A stretch of 64,000 nucleotides of DNA, taken from contig CM070583.1 in assembly GCA_036346355.1 (NCBI GenBank), forward strand, positions 3,224,001 through 3,288,000, read 5' to 3'. Below the pieces are notes generated by a model that made no database searches, was not told where the DNA came from, and saw only the letters and a list, made by a program, of their open reading frames with translations. Positions 10,392-23,537 of this stretch are shown in pieces. The stretch comes from Rhipidocladum racemiflorum (Eukaryota > Streptophyta > Magnoliopsida > Poales > Poaceae). The translations under genes were made by a program, and so were the position numbers. The number at the start of each line of letters is the position of its first letter. The first letter of the stretch is position 1.

Positions 10392-12057
10392 CAGGGTTTA
10401 CGTTTCGCGGTTTACCGCGCGAAAACCGAGCGTACCAAGCCCGCTCGGTAATGTAAACCGAGAGGTTTACCGTGCCAATTCAAATGCAAATTCAAAATTT
10501 TTAAAAAATATGAAAAAAATTATTCAAAAAATTCCTAAAATTAGTATTAATTCGTATATAGCCAATGGTGTAAAAAAATTTAAAAAAAATGATGTTTGGA
10601 GATATTTTATAGGCATCACAAATGATGAAAATAGAAAAATAAAAAAGGGGAAAAGGTGGCCTGTGGGCTTCGAAGTGCTTGCCAAATCTCCGGGATGCCT
10701 TCGAAGTGCTTGCTAATGATACTGAAAGCGTTGCACAAGCTTTTCATGATGCCGATATGTTTAGAAGGAAGTTTGGATCATTCTCAACACCTCTAGCTGC
10801 GAAGATGGCACTAGATGGCAAAACATCCCCTGGTATTTTTCTTGCACCATCTCAAATATAATGGTAATCTCGTCAGTACTAACTATTTTATTCGTTAAAT
10901 TGCAGCATATTGGTGGGATGTGTTCGGATCGGACACACGCACCCTTCAGCGGTTTGCCATACGCCTCGTGTCGCAATGTGGATCTTCTAGCGGTTATGAC
11001 CGCAACTGGAGTACATTTGCATTCATCCACACAAAAATCCGCAATTGCCTGTCATACAAGAAGCTACATAAGCTGGTGTACATCAACTACAACATTCGTC
11101 TTCGAATTCCAGCTACAGAAATTCAAAAGCGCTCAGATGAAGATGATCCATTCCAGCGGCTTATGGAGCTAACAATATGCGACAATACAAACCCGATCCG
11201 ACAGTGGATGGAGAAATGAAGATCCAACAGTGAACCATTACTTGATGAGGAGAGTGACGCCCCTCTTCCATCACCGCATATCACATATCCGATTCATCCT
11301 ACTGAGCTAATAAAGGACACGAGCGCTGCAACCATCTCCGAATGGGCAGAAAAGACAGTCGGGGACACTCATACAGGGAAGAGGAAGCACCAATCAGTCC
11401 CGAGAAGGGATACAACAAAAAGAAGAGTATCCTCTGTAGGTGAAACCCATTATGTAAGGAGTGGTGACTCTACTGAGGAGGGGGATAGTTGGAGCCCAAC
11501 ATACAAAGAGTCCAATTTACAACTTCCAAATGTCTAATTTACAACTTCTAAATGTCTAAAATATAGCAAAGATCATGCCGTTTTTTTTCCAAATTCAGGA
11601 GATATTATTCTCGAGTTTTTTCATGTCTTCACATACCATATTTATATATTTATTACATTTTTGCTAAAATTTAGCCTTCCCAGTATTTTTAAAAATTTTA
11701 CAAGATTTTTTTTTTTTGCATTTTCCCCTATTTTTGGTGATCCCCCCCCCCATTTTCCCAGTTTTGGCGGTTTTGTCCCTCATTTTTTTTGCGGGGTTTT
11801 CGCCTAAACTGATCGGTTTTCCCCCCAAACCTAGCGTTTTGGTTTTCGCGGTTTACCTTAAAAATAGAGCGGTTTTTCGCTAAAATTGAGCGGTTTTTCA
11901 TCAAAAATCGCAGTTTTCTCATGTGAGTTTGACCCGAATTCAAAATGGTTTGAAATTGCACACCGTTTGGTTTTTCGCGGTTTTCGCACGGTTTTTCGCG
12001 AAAACCGGTACCGCTGGACTAGCGAAATTCGGGTTCGAAACGGTTTTGTGAACCTTG
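10392..12057 (+). mobile_element. hAT transposon relic, copy 1 (1,666 bp, TSD GGTCGGAT)
   Basis: Left end CAGGGTTTAC; right end read on the opposite strand CAAGGTTCAC. Both are flanked by the 8-bp direct repeat GGTCGGAT (10,384-10,391 and 12,058-12,065), the hAT signature. Subterminal regions are rich in GGTTTTCGCG and its complement. Only the C-terminal part of a transposase remains, so it cannot move itself. Confidence 0.88.
10679..11536 (+). pseudogene. hAT transposase C-terminal fragment, copy 1
   Basis: Two blocks are visible. The first (10,679-10,858) contains DMFRRKFGSFSTPLAAKMA. After an intron-like GTAATC...TTGCAG interval, the second (10,911-11,216) reads WWDVFGSDTRTLQRFAIRLV, then CGSSSGYDRNWSTF, KLHKLVYINYNIRLR and a stop after QWMEK. 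The WW...L...A..ILS.....ERNWS...H..KRNRL pattern is the hAT dimerisation region. A further open stretch with ISEWAEK and GKRKHQSVPRRDTTKRR (11,315-11,536) resembles the basic C-terminal tail. The N-terminal zinc finger and catalytic core are absent. Copy 2 at about 29,100-29,981 has the same structure and the same early stop. Confidence 0.75.
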
Positions 12058-12344
12058 GGTCGGATACCCTTTGCCAAATACCGACGTGACTGGGTGCCAT
12101 ACATTTATTTTATTGTGCTCGTATATACTTTGACGAGTACTCTTAAACTATTACTCGAAAATGATGACTATCAACATATAATCGAAGGCATTATACAAGC
12201 TAAACATGTGGATATCATTAACCAGAGGCCTTTCAAGGCCATGCGAACCAAGAACCAGCACAGTTTGATTGTCAGTTTCGTTACTTGATGCAAAATAATT
12301 TAGAATGAAAAATTGTAATTGAAATTCCTTAATAAAACAGCAAA

Positions 12345-12487
12345 GGGGGCATTTGATTATTTGCCATAAAGTTGATAGTAACTGAACCCTATCTCACTGA
12401 CATGTGGTCCCAAGATCCACATGTTAGTGAGACAGACACGTGGTAAACCATCAATTACCATCAAATTTATGTCAAATAATCAATTGA
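12345..12487. mobile_element. palindromic MITE, copy 1
   Basis: The ends TTGATTATTTGCCATAAAG and, on the other strand, TTGATTATTTGACATAAAT pair, and the centre CACTGACATGTGG/CCACATGTTAGTG pairs too, so the whole element folds back. The same element sits at the same place in copy 2 (30,735-30,868), so it predates the block duplication. Superfamily unsure. Confidence 0.65.
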
Positions 12488-13248
12488 TCCATAATAAAGT
12501 CATGTTTCCCTATGGTCTTTTCTCCATTTTTATTGATCATTCATTTTATTTTGTATACAAGTGTGCACTGGCACATCTGCGCTACTAACTTACATTAGCT
12601 TTAGAAAACTCCTAAAGTTAGTGAAATATCGAGATGTCGATCAGAGGGGGGTGAATGATCCCAAATGAAAATTTTCCCTACCTATTGGACAAGACATGGT
12701 CAACCAAAAGACCTCTTTATAACAATAGAAGCTCAAAGCATCAAAACACAACAAAATCAGCCTTTGGCCAGTACTACCACATCACACCGGGTGATCGTAC
12801 CAGACTCAAGAATAGTGCGTGTGAAGATCCCCCCTTTTATGATATAGTGTACCATAAAAAACGGTTCTAATGCGCTTCATGTGCTAGTCCCTAGATCAGT
12901 AGCTAACACGCATATACAAATGGTAATCACAACCATACAAAATATTATCATTATTATTACAAAAGCTATAGTCTTACAATTCAGAGTAATATACAGCAGA
13001 CGAAATAGATATCTTATAGTATGCCCATCCAATCCATCAGGTAACTGATAAGGTATAAACTCTAAATAAAATCATCGACATTATCCCGTAACCTGCGTCA
13101 AAGTACGATCCTTTGATATATTCTATCTGTCCACCTAAAACAACAACGATAGCAAGGGTGAGTACGTTGCATACTCAGCAAGACTTGAAGTGTTTGCAAA
13201 ACCTACGATATATGCAAGGTGATTCAACAGGATGCTATCAGGGTTATT

Positions 13249-14039
13249 CAACCTGTGCAAACATAGCTCCAAGCAATACCAAATAAACGCAATAAGGATT
13301 TTGTTTGAAAAACAAAAACAAAGCATGAAACTTCATCTATTGCAACACATGCAAACAAATGAACTTCACGCAAATGCCAACGTATTAGCTTATCCTATTT
13401 GCAACTAATGCAAATCAAAGCTCAATACGAAAACTCCAAGCACAAGCTTGACCTATTTGCAACAAATACCAAATAGAGCTTATGCAAAAACCAAGCACGA
13501 GCTTCACCCATTCGCAACACATGCCAAATGGTTAGCTCCATGCAAAAACCAAATCCAAATAAGATTTGAGCTCGAGTGACTACAGGATTGAGATCACCAA
13601 CATATGATGAAGCTTAAAACAAGAACTCAACCCCTCTTAATAGTACGGCGCTAAAAACTAGACTCAAAGCTAGGAAAGATCCTTAGCCTATCTAGTTATA
13701 CCTTGGCCGCCACAAGCAATCCCCTTTGGGGTCTTTATGATCCTCAATCAACTTGTTCCCCCGGGATCATCATTTTGGCTCTCTCATCTCTTTTCCGGGA
13801 TATTCACTTGACGTCTATCACCTCATGATATCGTCCTTATCCCGTCATCATCATCTCAATCATCTTTGGACTTAACCTGGCTCATTCATCACTTATAAAA
13901 ATGGTTAGTCCAAGATGCATGGTTGTCTCAATCATCTAAGCACTCCATAAACACATAATGGATACCACTTATATCGATTGAGCGCAACCTAAATCAATTA
14001 AATGAATTTAGATGTGTTTTGAGCACATGATGCAACTAA
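13249..14039. other. unique-looking flank with short degenerate tandem motif
   Basis: At 13,310-13,570 phrases such as TTTGCAACAAATGCCAAA and CCAAGCACGAGCTT recur about every 60 bases. A related CCAACACATGGCA motif recurs at 31,775-31,890 after the other copy of the duplicated block. The rest holds nothing recognisable. This DNA was contiguous with 25,698 onward before the solo LTR inserted. Confidence 0.4.
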
Positions 14040-15291
14040 TGCTTTGTCGAGACCCGAATTTGCAAATCCGGACCCTCTGTGTATTCAGCACTAGTCCAGG
14101 AACGCGCTAGTGCACACAGTCTCAACATTGGTAAATATCACAATCATACCACTCGATACTAATAAAGTACTTTAATTAGATAATCAAACTGGTTGCTCGA
14201 CCTTAGGGTCAAGTTACAATATACGTCTCGCAGGGCGGAACTTATTAAAAGAGAAATAATAGCAGCGGAAAAAGTGAAATAACATCGTGGCGCCATCCAG
14301 TATACCACAGGCAACTGACTGGGCTCGCTCCCTAGTTAGACGGTTCCTCCTGGAACTCCTCCTCCAAAGCTGGCGTAGTCTCCTCTTCAACTGGTGTTGT
14401 ATTGCAGCAAGGGTGAGTACTTGGTACTCAGCAAGTTATGCACAGAATGCAGGCTAATATACTACATGCATGGCTTAGTACAAAGGAATAGCTCAGGGTA
14501 TATTTGCAGTAAAGAGCATTTGACAAGTATCATAAGTAGATTCGAAAGCAGTAGAAACAGGTATAACATCAATAACTTGTCAAGGAGTTTAGTAAACACT
14601 TTTCCCATTCCTAATCCACATTTCAATCAACGTCATTATTAAACCAAACCCAACCTTTAAAGTCCAAGTTATTTTCAAGAAAGTCTATCCCTTGACTGTA
14701 ATTCCCGAGCGATGTCCAATACCGCGGACACGGCTATTCGAATAGGTTTTACACTCTGCAGAGGTTATGCACTTTACCCACAAGATACAGTCAAACACCA
14801 CGAAGGCGAGAGTCCGTAACAAAGTCTTTCGGAAACTTCTAACAGCACAAGTGGTCCTCCCCGGTTATTGCACACTAACTCTTCCCTTAGCTAAGGCAAA
14901 ATTTAGGCCAATCAACCGTTAGATGGGTACCTGGCCGCAGCCCCGGTACGCTCCCCCGTACAACTTACACAAAGGATGTAGTTGACAACCTGAGGTCCCA
15001 CAGGTACGTTATTAGTAACTTAATCAACTAGGTCCGTTCCATTACGGACATGTGGCTGCACGCTTGACTTAGTTCAAAGGCTTGCAAGGTTAAGTCCTTA
15101 GGGTGACCAGGGCAAGACTACCCGAAGAACCAAACCAACATTTCCGGTGCCACAACGGGCCCACCCGATCACTCTTGCCACATGCCCCGGTCAAAATCTA
15201 TTTATCAAAACCCCCGGTTGATTACCATGCACCACGTGCCATCAACAATCACAACACATGATACCTTTCCAAAACAGGTTCAATATATCAT

Positions 15292-18283
15292 TGTCGGGAC
15301 CCCGAATTTGCAAATCCGGACCCTCTGTGTATTCAGCACTAGTCCAGGAACGCGCTAGTGCACACAGTCTTAACATTGGTAAATATCACAATCATACCAC
15401 TCGATACCAATAAAGTACTTTATTTAAATAACCAAACTGGTTACTCGACCTTAGGGTCAAGTTACAAATGTATGCCTCGCAAGGCGAAACTTATTCAGAG
15501 AAAAATAATAGCAGCGGAAAATCAAATAACCCGTGGCGCCATCCAAAGATACCACAGCAATCGACCGGGCTCGCTTCCTAAGTAGACGGATCCTCTTGGA
15601 GTTCCTCCTCCAAAGTCGTGCGATCTCTTCTTCAACTGATATTATGTTGAGGCAAGGGTGAGTACTTGGTACTCGCAAGTCATGCAATGTAATGCAAGCT
15701 AATATACTATATGCATGGCTTGGTACAAAGGAATAGCTTAAGGTATATTTGCGATAAGAAAGATTTGACAAGTATCATAAATAGATTCGAAAGCAGTAGA
15801 AATAAGTAAAGCATAAATAACTTTTCAAGAAGTTTAGTAAACATTTTCCCCATCCTAAACCACATTTCCATCATCTTCATTACTAAACCAACCCACCTTT
15901 CAAATCCAAGTTATTTTTAAGAAAATCTAACCCTTGACTGTAATCCCCGAGCGATGTCCAGTACCGTGGACACGGCTATTTAAATAGATTCTACACTCTG
16001 CAGAGGTTATGCACTTTACCCACAAGATACAGTCAAACACCACAAAGGCGAGTTTCCGTAACAAAGCCTTTCTAAGCCTCAAACAACACAGTGGTCCTCT
16101 CCTGTTCGTGCTCTACACCATCCCTTCCCTTAGCCAAGGCGAAGTATGGGACCAACACACCGTTAGATGGGTATCGGCCACACCACGATACGCTCCCCCG
16201 TACAATCACACAAACGGTGTAATTGACTCCCTGAGGCTCCACAAGTGAGTCCTTAGCGACTTAGTCAACTAGGGCCGTCCCATTCCAGCCAGGTGGTTGC
16301 AAGTATGACCCAGTTCAAAGGCTTGCAAGGTTAAGTCCTTAGAGTGCCCAGGGCAAGACGACCCGACGAACCACATCAACATTCCCAATGCCACAACCGC
16401 CCACTGATTACTTTTGCCACATGCCCCTGGCCGAAAATCGTTTATCAAACCCCGCTTGATTACCATGCACCACGTGCCATCAACATCACATGATACTTTT
16501 CCAAAACAGGTTCAATATATCATTAAGTCAATATTAACATTTGATTGTCCAAAACCATGTCATGAGCACGTAGCGTGTCTAAGCAAGATACTACAACGGT
16601 CTATAACCCATGTTGGCAATTTAATAATGTCCAACTAGTAATCCACAACTAGGTGACAAGGGTCATGGCACATACTTAAATAATCAAGGTGTCATACAAA
16701 GAAATTGGTATTTATCTATCCCCATGTTTAAACAAAGTATCTTTCTAATTGAACTAGCATGCAATAGTTTAAATCAAAATAGATTTCGAAATAGGATCAA
16801 CATGGTCAAAGCACAACTTGCCTTCAAAAAGTACTTGCTCTTGGTCTTGAGTTGGATCCTGAGTCAATACTTCTCCTTCGAATCCTTCCGGCACTTCAAC
16901 GTCTACTCGTAAAGCGTGCAAATAGCAATACACAAATAAACAATAGGCAAAAACATCCCAAAACTCCAAATAAAATCCATAAACAGAAAGAACATAATTT
17001 TCTGGATTTTTAGGAACTGGAATCGTCCAAATCGGAGTTAAAATGCAAAAGTTATGATTTATTAAAGTTTAAATAATCAATTAAATAATATTCACAGAGA
17101 AAAACTTTAGTCCAAAAATTAAATAAAATTTATATTTAGGTAGATCTCAATTTTATACAAATTTAGAAATTTGAATCACTCAAATCGGAGTTGAAACGCA
17201 AAAGTTATAAGCGTTTGAAGTTTGAATCTAAATTTGAATCAATATTTCGAATTAATAAATCATTTTCTTTTTCGAAATTAATTATTGCGTCGGCATAGAC
17301 ACGTGGCGACCTCTCGATTGGTTGGTCGGCGTCACCGGTCCATGGACTCGGTCCACGCTCGGCTTGGGTCCACTGTGGACTCGGCCCACGACTTCACGTG
17401 TCGCCGACATGTGGGCCCACTCGGGTAGCGTCATTGCTTGGACGTCGGCGGGACTCACCGCAGTCTTGGCGACAGTGGGACCCAGACGTCATTCTTGGCG
17501 TCGGCGCTCGGCTGGATTAGCCAGCGACATGCGGGCCCCTCGACACGCGGGCCCCGTGTCGGCGTCCACACGCACGCTGCTGCGTGGGCGCTGACCGCGT
17601 CGGTCCAGCTTCCCGACACGTGGCGCAATCCCGGCCGTTGATTTGAAATTCAACGGTCGCGATTAGATCCAGGGTTAACGCGTTGAATCTACTCGATGAT
17701 CGTGGGCCGTTCGATCTAGATCGGACGGTCCAGATCTAATCCTATAATAATCACTACTACGGCACGTGGCGATTGTGAACCGTTGGATCTTGATCCAACG
17801 GTCCAGATCTAACCGGGTTTGGAACACGTGAACTCACCTCAACCGCACGATCAAGATCGGACGGTCCACAGAGCTCGCGAGGTCGATGGCGACGCGGCGG
17901 AGCAAGACCACCGGAGATGAGAACGATGACGAGCCCGACGGCGCTCCGGGGTCGTTCCGGCGAAGTGGGTGGTCTCTTCGGGTGCGTCTCGAAGCGGGGA
18001 CTCCGGATCTGGGCTCCTTCTCGGCGGAAGACGACGGACGGCGGCGAGACGGGGCAAAAACCGCGACGGAGTGGCGCTCAACTACGGCGAGCTCGCACGG
18101 GCAAACGGCGGCACCAAAGTAGATGGCTCGGGAACGGTGCGCAAGGATGAGGGCAACCTCGGGCGTGACCAGGGCTTTAAATAGCCTCGGCGTTCGTGCG
18201 AGACGGAAACCTAATTCTACACTGCGGCGGGCGCGCGGCGAGTCCGGCTCGGACTCGGCGGAGACGATGACGCCACCGCCCAC
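15292..18283 (-). repeat. 3' LTR of the nested element, 5'-truncated
   Basis: Collinear with 20,034-23,013. Similarity stops after CACCGCCCAC at 18,283, where gag sequence begins. Differences from the other LTR include many 1-3-base indels. Confidence 0.85.
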
Positions 18284-18829
18284 TTGTTCAGTAGTCGGCC
18301 ACCGGCCGATTACCTTGTTTGATGCTCAACTCCTCCTTCTTAAGGTCCATGATCCCTTCAGCACGTGATCTTGTCGGAATGCACCGTGAACTCTTCCCAA
18401 GTGATATCTTGAGGGTTCTCTTGCGTGGCACGGTTCTCCCACCATTTGGCGTTTGTTCCTTCCGGTGATGAGAAGCGTAGAGTACCTTCTCATTTCCTAT
18501 GCATTGAGCTATGTGTAGCTTCCTCTCGATTGATCTTAACCAATCATCGGCCTCCAATGGATTGGCATTCCCAGAGAAAGTGGGTGGGTGAGTCCTCATG
18601 AACTCTGATAGTCTTGTATTCTGGCGTTGTCCATGATTAACTTGATTAGCAGTGGCCTGGCAAAGGACGTGTTGCATTTGTTGCATCATAGCATGCATCA
18701 ATCGAGTCCAGGCGACAAGAAAAGCTCGAAATTCTGCACATCCAGTGGCGGTCTTTGGTGCTCCATCATTGGGGTTTTCTGGCGAGAACCACTCCCATTG
18801 CTTCCAAAGTTTCCACGGGTATTCACCAT
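18284..18829 (-). pseudogene. gypsy gag fragment (Del/Tekay type)
   Basis: On the minus strand an ATG at 18,829 opens MVNTRGNFGSNGSGSR. One frameshift before about 18,701 leads to a second frame with LSEFMRTHPPTFSGNANPLE, then DDWLRSIERKLHIAQC and EKVLYASH, the conserved capsid region of chromovirus gag. The WWD-type motif expected after YASH is lost in another frameshifted stretch; IKQGNRPVADY is the last recognisable phrase before the deletion join. Gag would form the virus-like particle; this copy encodes at most a fragment. Confidence 0.8.
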
Positions 18830-18849
18830 CTGTCGATTTGCTCTAGGTT

Positions 18850-20017
18850 TAGAGATGAGAGGGAAACAAGAATAGACAAGTAATATGGAACTTATGCGGG
18901 GCGAAAGGTGTAGCCTTAAGGTCCAACTTTATTATTAGTAACTTGGTATGGTCGCTTACAATGCCTAAGGGCCTTGCAACACATAACGCACACTCAAAGA
19001 AACAAAGCAAATCCAAATCGAACTAACTCGGGTCTAACGCCTAAGGGTGACTCTTTATTCTATGACGCGACTCGCGAAGGAGTCTCACTATAGAACCTAT
19101 GCTCACTCATCGAGAAAACCTCCCCGGCACAGTGCAGGTCTTTGCGGCATAGGCGCGAAACGATCGCCATGTCCAAAGAACTATGTCATCTATGGTAGTC
19201 GAAGAAGCGGTGTCCTCATCGAGATCCGACTCCTCCGATCTGGCTCGTGTAGCTCAATCTTGGCTCTGCAGTCCGTACAAAGTCATCTCCAACTCGTCAA
19301 TCCTTCGTAGAAGATGTGCCACATACTCTTGAGCTTCCCGCCATCTCGTTCTTCTCTGTCGTGATCTCCTTGCGGGCCTTCGTAGCTCCTTGCTTGTATT
19401 ATCTAGTACATCCTCCTGGCGGCGACAAATCGTGCCAACTGTGTAATCGTGGCATCCTCATCCTGAATCGCCTTCGGGTCAAGAAGGTTATCGCTGCGCG
19501 GATGGTAACGGAACACCGTACTCTCCAATTCTCTGGCGTAGATACGGGTAATGTGCCGCATTGCTCGTCGTGATACTTCTTGGATACCCATCTGCATTGT
19601 AGATCTCCTGGCAAAGGTCAGTTGTATCGAGGCGATTGCCTGGCCCTTTTTCCTAGCAGTACCTCAATCCTCACGTCACAAGCCTTGATCAATCCCGCTT
19701 GTCGATCACTTCCACTTGGTATTGGGGCTTCTCAAAATCTCCGAGAGTCTCAGAGCATATGCCAAAGTTAGCAGTCGTGACCAACTCCCGGATCAACGTA
19801 GTTGAACTCTTCCCCCATCTGTCACAAGAGTGCTTTACGTAAGAACTCGGAATTTTTGAATTGTGACAAGGTAAGAAAAATTTCAGCAAGAGGCAAGAAA
19901 AGAGAGAAGGGGATAAGTCGAGATGTCATTTCTTGTCTTCACAAATTTTTAGCTTTAGAAAATAGGTTTTATCCTCACTACGACCATTCTAGCTAGGGTT
20001 GAGCCTACAACAAGTAT
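18850..20017 (-). other. untranslated leader of the nested gypsy element
   Basis: About 1.17 kb between primer binding site and gag ATG. No coding similarity seen; short open frames on both strands are chance. Confidence 0.55.
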
Positions 20018-20029
20018 GGCTCGATACCA
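20018..20029 (-). promoter_or_regulatory. primer binding site (initiator-Met tRNA type)
   Basis: The minus strand reads TGGTATCGAGCC, matching the standard plant iMet site TGGTATCAGAGCC with one base missing, four bases after the LTR end. This fixes the element's orientation as minus. Confidence 0.8.
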
Positions 20030-20033
20030 CCTC

Positions 20034-23000
20034 TGTCGGGACCCCGAATTTGCAAATCCGGACCCTCTGTGTATTCAGACTAGTCCAGAACGCCGCTAGT
20101 GCACACAGTCTTAACATTGGTAAATATCACAATCATACCACTCGATACCAATAAAGTACTTTATTTAAATAACCAAGCGGTTACTCGACCTTAGGGTCAA
20201 GTTACAAATGTATGCCTACAAGGCGAAACTTATTCAGAGAAAAATAATAGCAGCGGAAAATCAAATAACCCATTGGCGCCATCCAAGATACCACAGTGCA
20301 ACCTGATCGGGCTCGCTTCCTAAGTAGACGGATCCTCTTGGAGTTCCTCCTCCAAAGCTAGTGCGATCTCTTCTTCAACTGATATTGTGTTGAGGCAAGG
20401 GTGAGTACTTGGTACTCGAGCAAGTCATGCATGTAATGCAAGCTAATATACTATATGCATGGCTTGGTACAAAGGAATAGCTTAAGGTATATTTGCGATG
20501 AAAGATTTGACAAGTATCATAAATAGATTCGAAAGCAGTAGAAATAAGTAAAGCATAAATAACTTTTCAAGAAGTTTAGTAAACATTTTCCCCATCCTAA
20601 ACCACATTTCCATCATCTTCATTACTAAACCAACCCACCTTTCAAATCCAAGTTATTTTTAAGAAAATCTAACCCTTGACTGTAATCCCCGAGCGATGTC
20701 CAGTACCGTGGACACGGCTATTTAAATAGATTCTACACTCTGCAGAGGTTATGCACTTTACCCACAAGATACAATCAAACACCACAAAGGCGAGTTTCCG
20801 TAACAAAGCCTTTCGGAAGCCTCAAACAACACAGGTGGTCCTCTCCGGTTCGTGCTCTACACCATCCCTTCCCTTAGCCAAGGCGAAGTATGGGACCAAC
20901 ACACCGTTAGATGGGTATCTGGCCACAGCCACGATACGCTCCCCCGTACAATCACACAAACGGTGTAATTGACTCCCTGAGGCTCCACAAGTGAGTCCTT
21001 AGCGACTTAGTCAACTAGGGCCGTCCCATTCCAGCCAGGTGGTTGCAAGTATGACCCAGTTCAAAGGCTTGCAAGGTTAAGTCCTTAGAGTGACCAGGGC
21101 AAGACTACCCGAAGAACCAAATCAACATCCCCAATGCCACAACTGGCCCACCTGATTACTTTTTGCCACATGCCCCGGTCGAAAACTGTTTATCAAACCC
21201 CAGTTGATTACCATGCACCACGTGCCATCAACATCACATGATACTTTTCCAAAACAGGTTCAATATATCATTAAGTCAATATTAACATTTGATTGTCCAA
21301 AACCATGTCATGAGCACGAAAGGTGTCTAAGCAGTATACTACAACGGTCTATAACCCATGTTGGCAATTTAATAATGTCCAACTAGTAATCCACAACTAG
21401 GGTGACAAGGGTCATGGCACATACTTAAATAATCAAGGTGTCATACAGCAAATTGGTATTTATCTATCCCCCATGTTTAAACAAAGTATCTTTCTAATTG
21501 AACTAGCATGCAATAGTTTAAATCAAAATAGATTTCGAAATAGGATCAACATGGTCAAAGCACAACTTGCCTTCAAAAAGTACTTGCTCTTGGTCTTGAG
21601 TTGGATCCTGAGTCAATACTTCTCCTTCGAATCCTTCCCAGACTTCAACGCCTACTCGTAAAGCGTGCAAATAGCAATACACAAATAAACAATAGGCAAA
21701 ACATCCCAAAACTCCAAATAAAATCCATAAACAGAAAGAACATAATTTTCTGGATTTTTAGGAACTGGAATCGTCCAAATCGGAGTTAAAATGCAAAAGT
21801 TATGATTTATTAAAGTTTAAATAATCAATTAAATAATATTCACAGAGAAAAACTTTAGTCCAAAAATTAAATAAAATTTATATTTAGGTAGATCTCAATT
21901 TTATACAAATTTAGAAATTTGAATCACTCAAATCGGAGTTGAAACGCAAAAGTTATAAGCGTTTGAAGTTTGAATCTAAATTTGAATCAATATTTCGAAT
22001 TAATAAATCATTTTCTTTTTCGGAAATTAATTATTGCGTCAGCATAGACACGTGGCAGCCTCTGATTGGTTGGCTGACGTCAGCCGGTCCATGGACTCGG
22101 TCCACGCTCGGCTTGGGTCCACCGTGGACTCGGTCCACGACTCTACGTGTCGCTGACATGTGGGCCCACTCGGGTGACGTCATTCTTGGCGTCGGCGAGG
22201 ACTCACCGCAGTCGGCGAGTGGGACCATTGTGGCGTCATTCTTGGCGTCAGCGCTCGGCTGGATTAGCCACTGACATGCGGGCCCTCTGACACGCGGGCC
22301 CCGCGTGTCAGCGTCACACGCACGCGCGCGTGGACGGCGCTGACCACGACGGTCAGGCTTCCCGACACGTGGCGCAATCCCGGCCGTTGATTTGAAATTC
22401 AACGGTCGCGATTAGATCCAGGGTTAACGCGTTGAATCTACTCGATGATCGTGGGCCGTTCGATCTAGATCGGACGGTCCAGATCTAATCCTATAATAAT
22501 CACTACTACGGACGCGTGGCGATTGTGAACCGTTGGATCTTGATCCAACGGTCCGTATCTAACCGGGTTTGGAACACGTGAACTCACCTCAACCGCGACG
22601 ATCAAGATCGGACGGTCCACGAGCTTCGCGAGGTCGATGGCGACGCAGCGGAGCAAGACCACCGGAGATAAAAGCGATGACGAGCCCGACGGGCGCTCCG
22701 GTCGTTCGGCGAAGTGGGTGGTCTCTTCGGTGCGTCTCGGCGGGGACTCGGATCTGGGCTCCTTCTCGGAAGACGACGGACGGCGAGATTCGGGCAAAAC
22801 CGCGACGGAGTGGCGCTCAACTACGGCGAGCTCGCCGCGGCAAACGGCGGCAGCCAGCGAGATGGCTCGGGAACGGGTGCGCAAGGATGAGGGCAACCTC
22901 GGGCGTGACCAGGGCTTTAAATAGCCTCGGCGTTCGTGCGAGACGGAAACCTAATTCTACACGGCGGGCGCGGCGGCGGAGTCCGGCCGGACTCGGCGGA

Positions 23001-23537
23001 GACGATGACGCTCACCGCCCACGTGGCACGATCAACGGCCACGATCGCGACGGCGCGATCGGATCCGGCCGGATACGGCTCGAACCGCCAGACGGCGGAT
23101 CTCACCGTTGGATCTTGATCCAACGGTTGGGATTGATTAGGGTTTTGAGTGGTTTGATCGAGTCACGTGGCTCGGTCGGACTCGAGTCCGACTCGGAGTT
23201 CGACTTCGGTCGGATGAACAGATACTCGACCGAGTTGGATTTCCAGCGATTTAATATTTAAAATAATTCCCAGTAATTCATTTAATTCATTAAAAATAGC
23301 AAAAGACTCAGAAAAATTCCAGAAAAATTCTGGAAAATACTTTGGATCATTTTGGACTCAAATAAAATATTTCCAACAAAATTTTATTTGCAAAATTAAA
23401 TTCTTTAATTATTTCAAAATGGAATAAATTCAAATAAATTCCAAATAAATCCAAATAAATTCCAGAAAATTCCAAAAATTCACCAAAGTGCCAAATCACA
23501 CATGAATTCAAGAAAAGCAAAATTTTGGGGTGTTACA
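20034..23537 (-). repeat. 5' LTR of the nested gypsy element (3,504 bp)
   Basis: Runs TGTAACACCCC...GGTCCCGACA on the minus strand. Its middle (about 22,040-23,240) is GC-rich with many ACGTGKC motifs and palindromes around CCGTTGGATC. Long open frames there (for example 22,569-23,261 +) arise from composition. Confidence 0.85.

Larger units (their letters stand above)
10279..13248. repeat. duplicated block, copy 1 (about 2.97 kb)
   Basis: Collinear and nearly identical to 28,708-31,631 in the same orientation. The pair includes the subterminal motifs, the hAT relic with its TSDs, a MITE and about 750 bases of further sequence. Similarity fades after GGTTATT at 13,248. At the left, copy 2 begins exactly at a copia LTR edge, so the original duplication may have been longer. 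Confidence 0.85.
15292..23537 (-). mobile_element. nested Del/Tekay-like gypsy element with large internal deletion
   Basis: Flanked by ATCAT at 15,287-15,291 and 23,538-23,542, a perfect 5-bp TSD inside the outer LTR. On the minus strand the order is complete 5' LTR (23,537-20,034), primer binding site, leader, start of gag, then an abrupt join at 18,284/18,283 into the interior of the 3' LTR (18,283-15,292). The rest of gag, all of pol and about the first 0.5 kb of the 3' LTR are missing. It is therefore a non-autonomous derivative. Confidence 0.88.

Noticed and set aside
20018..20029. tRNA gene suggested by the iMet-like sequence
   Set aside because: Only the 3' end complement is present and it abuts an LTR; it is a primer binding site.
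22569..23261. 230-codon + frame in the gypsy LTR
   Set aside because: The matching frame is broken in the other LTR copy, no domain is recognisable, and high GC explains openness on both strands.
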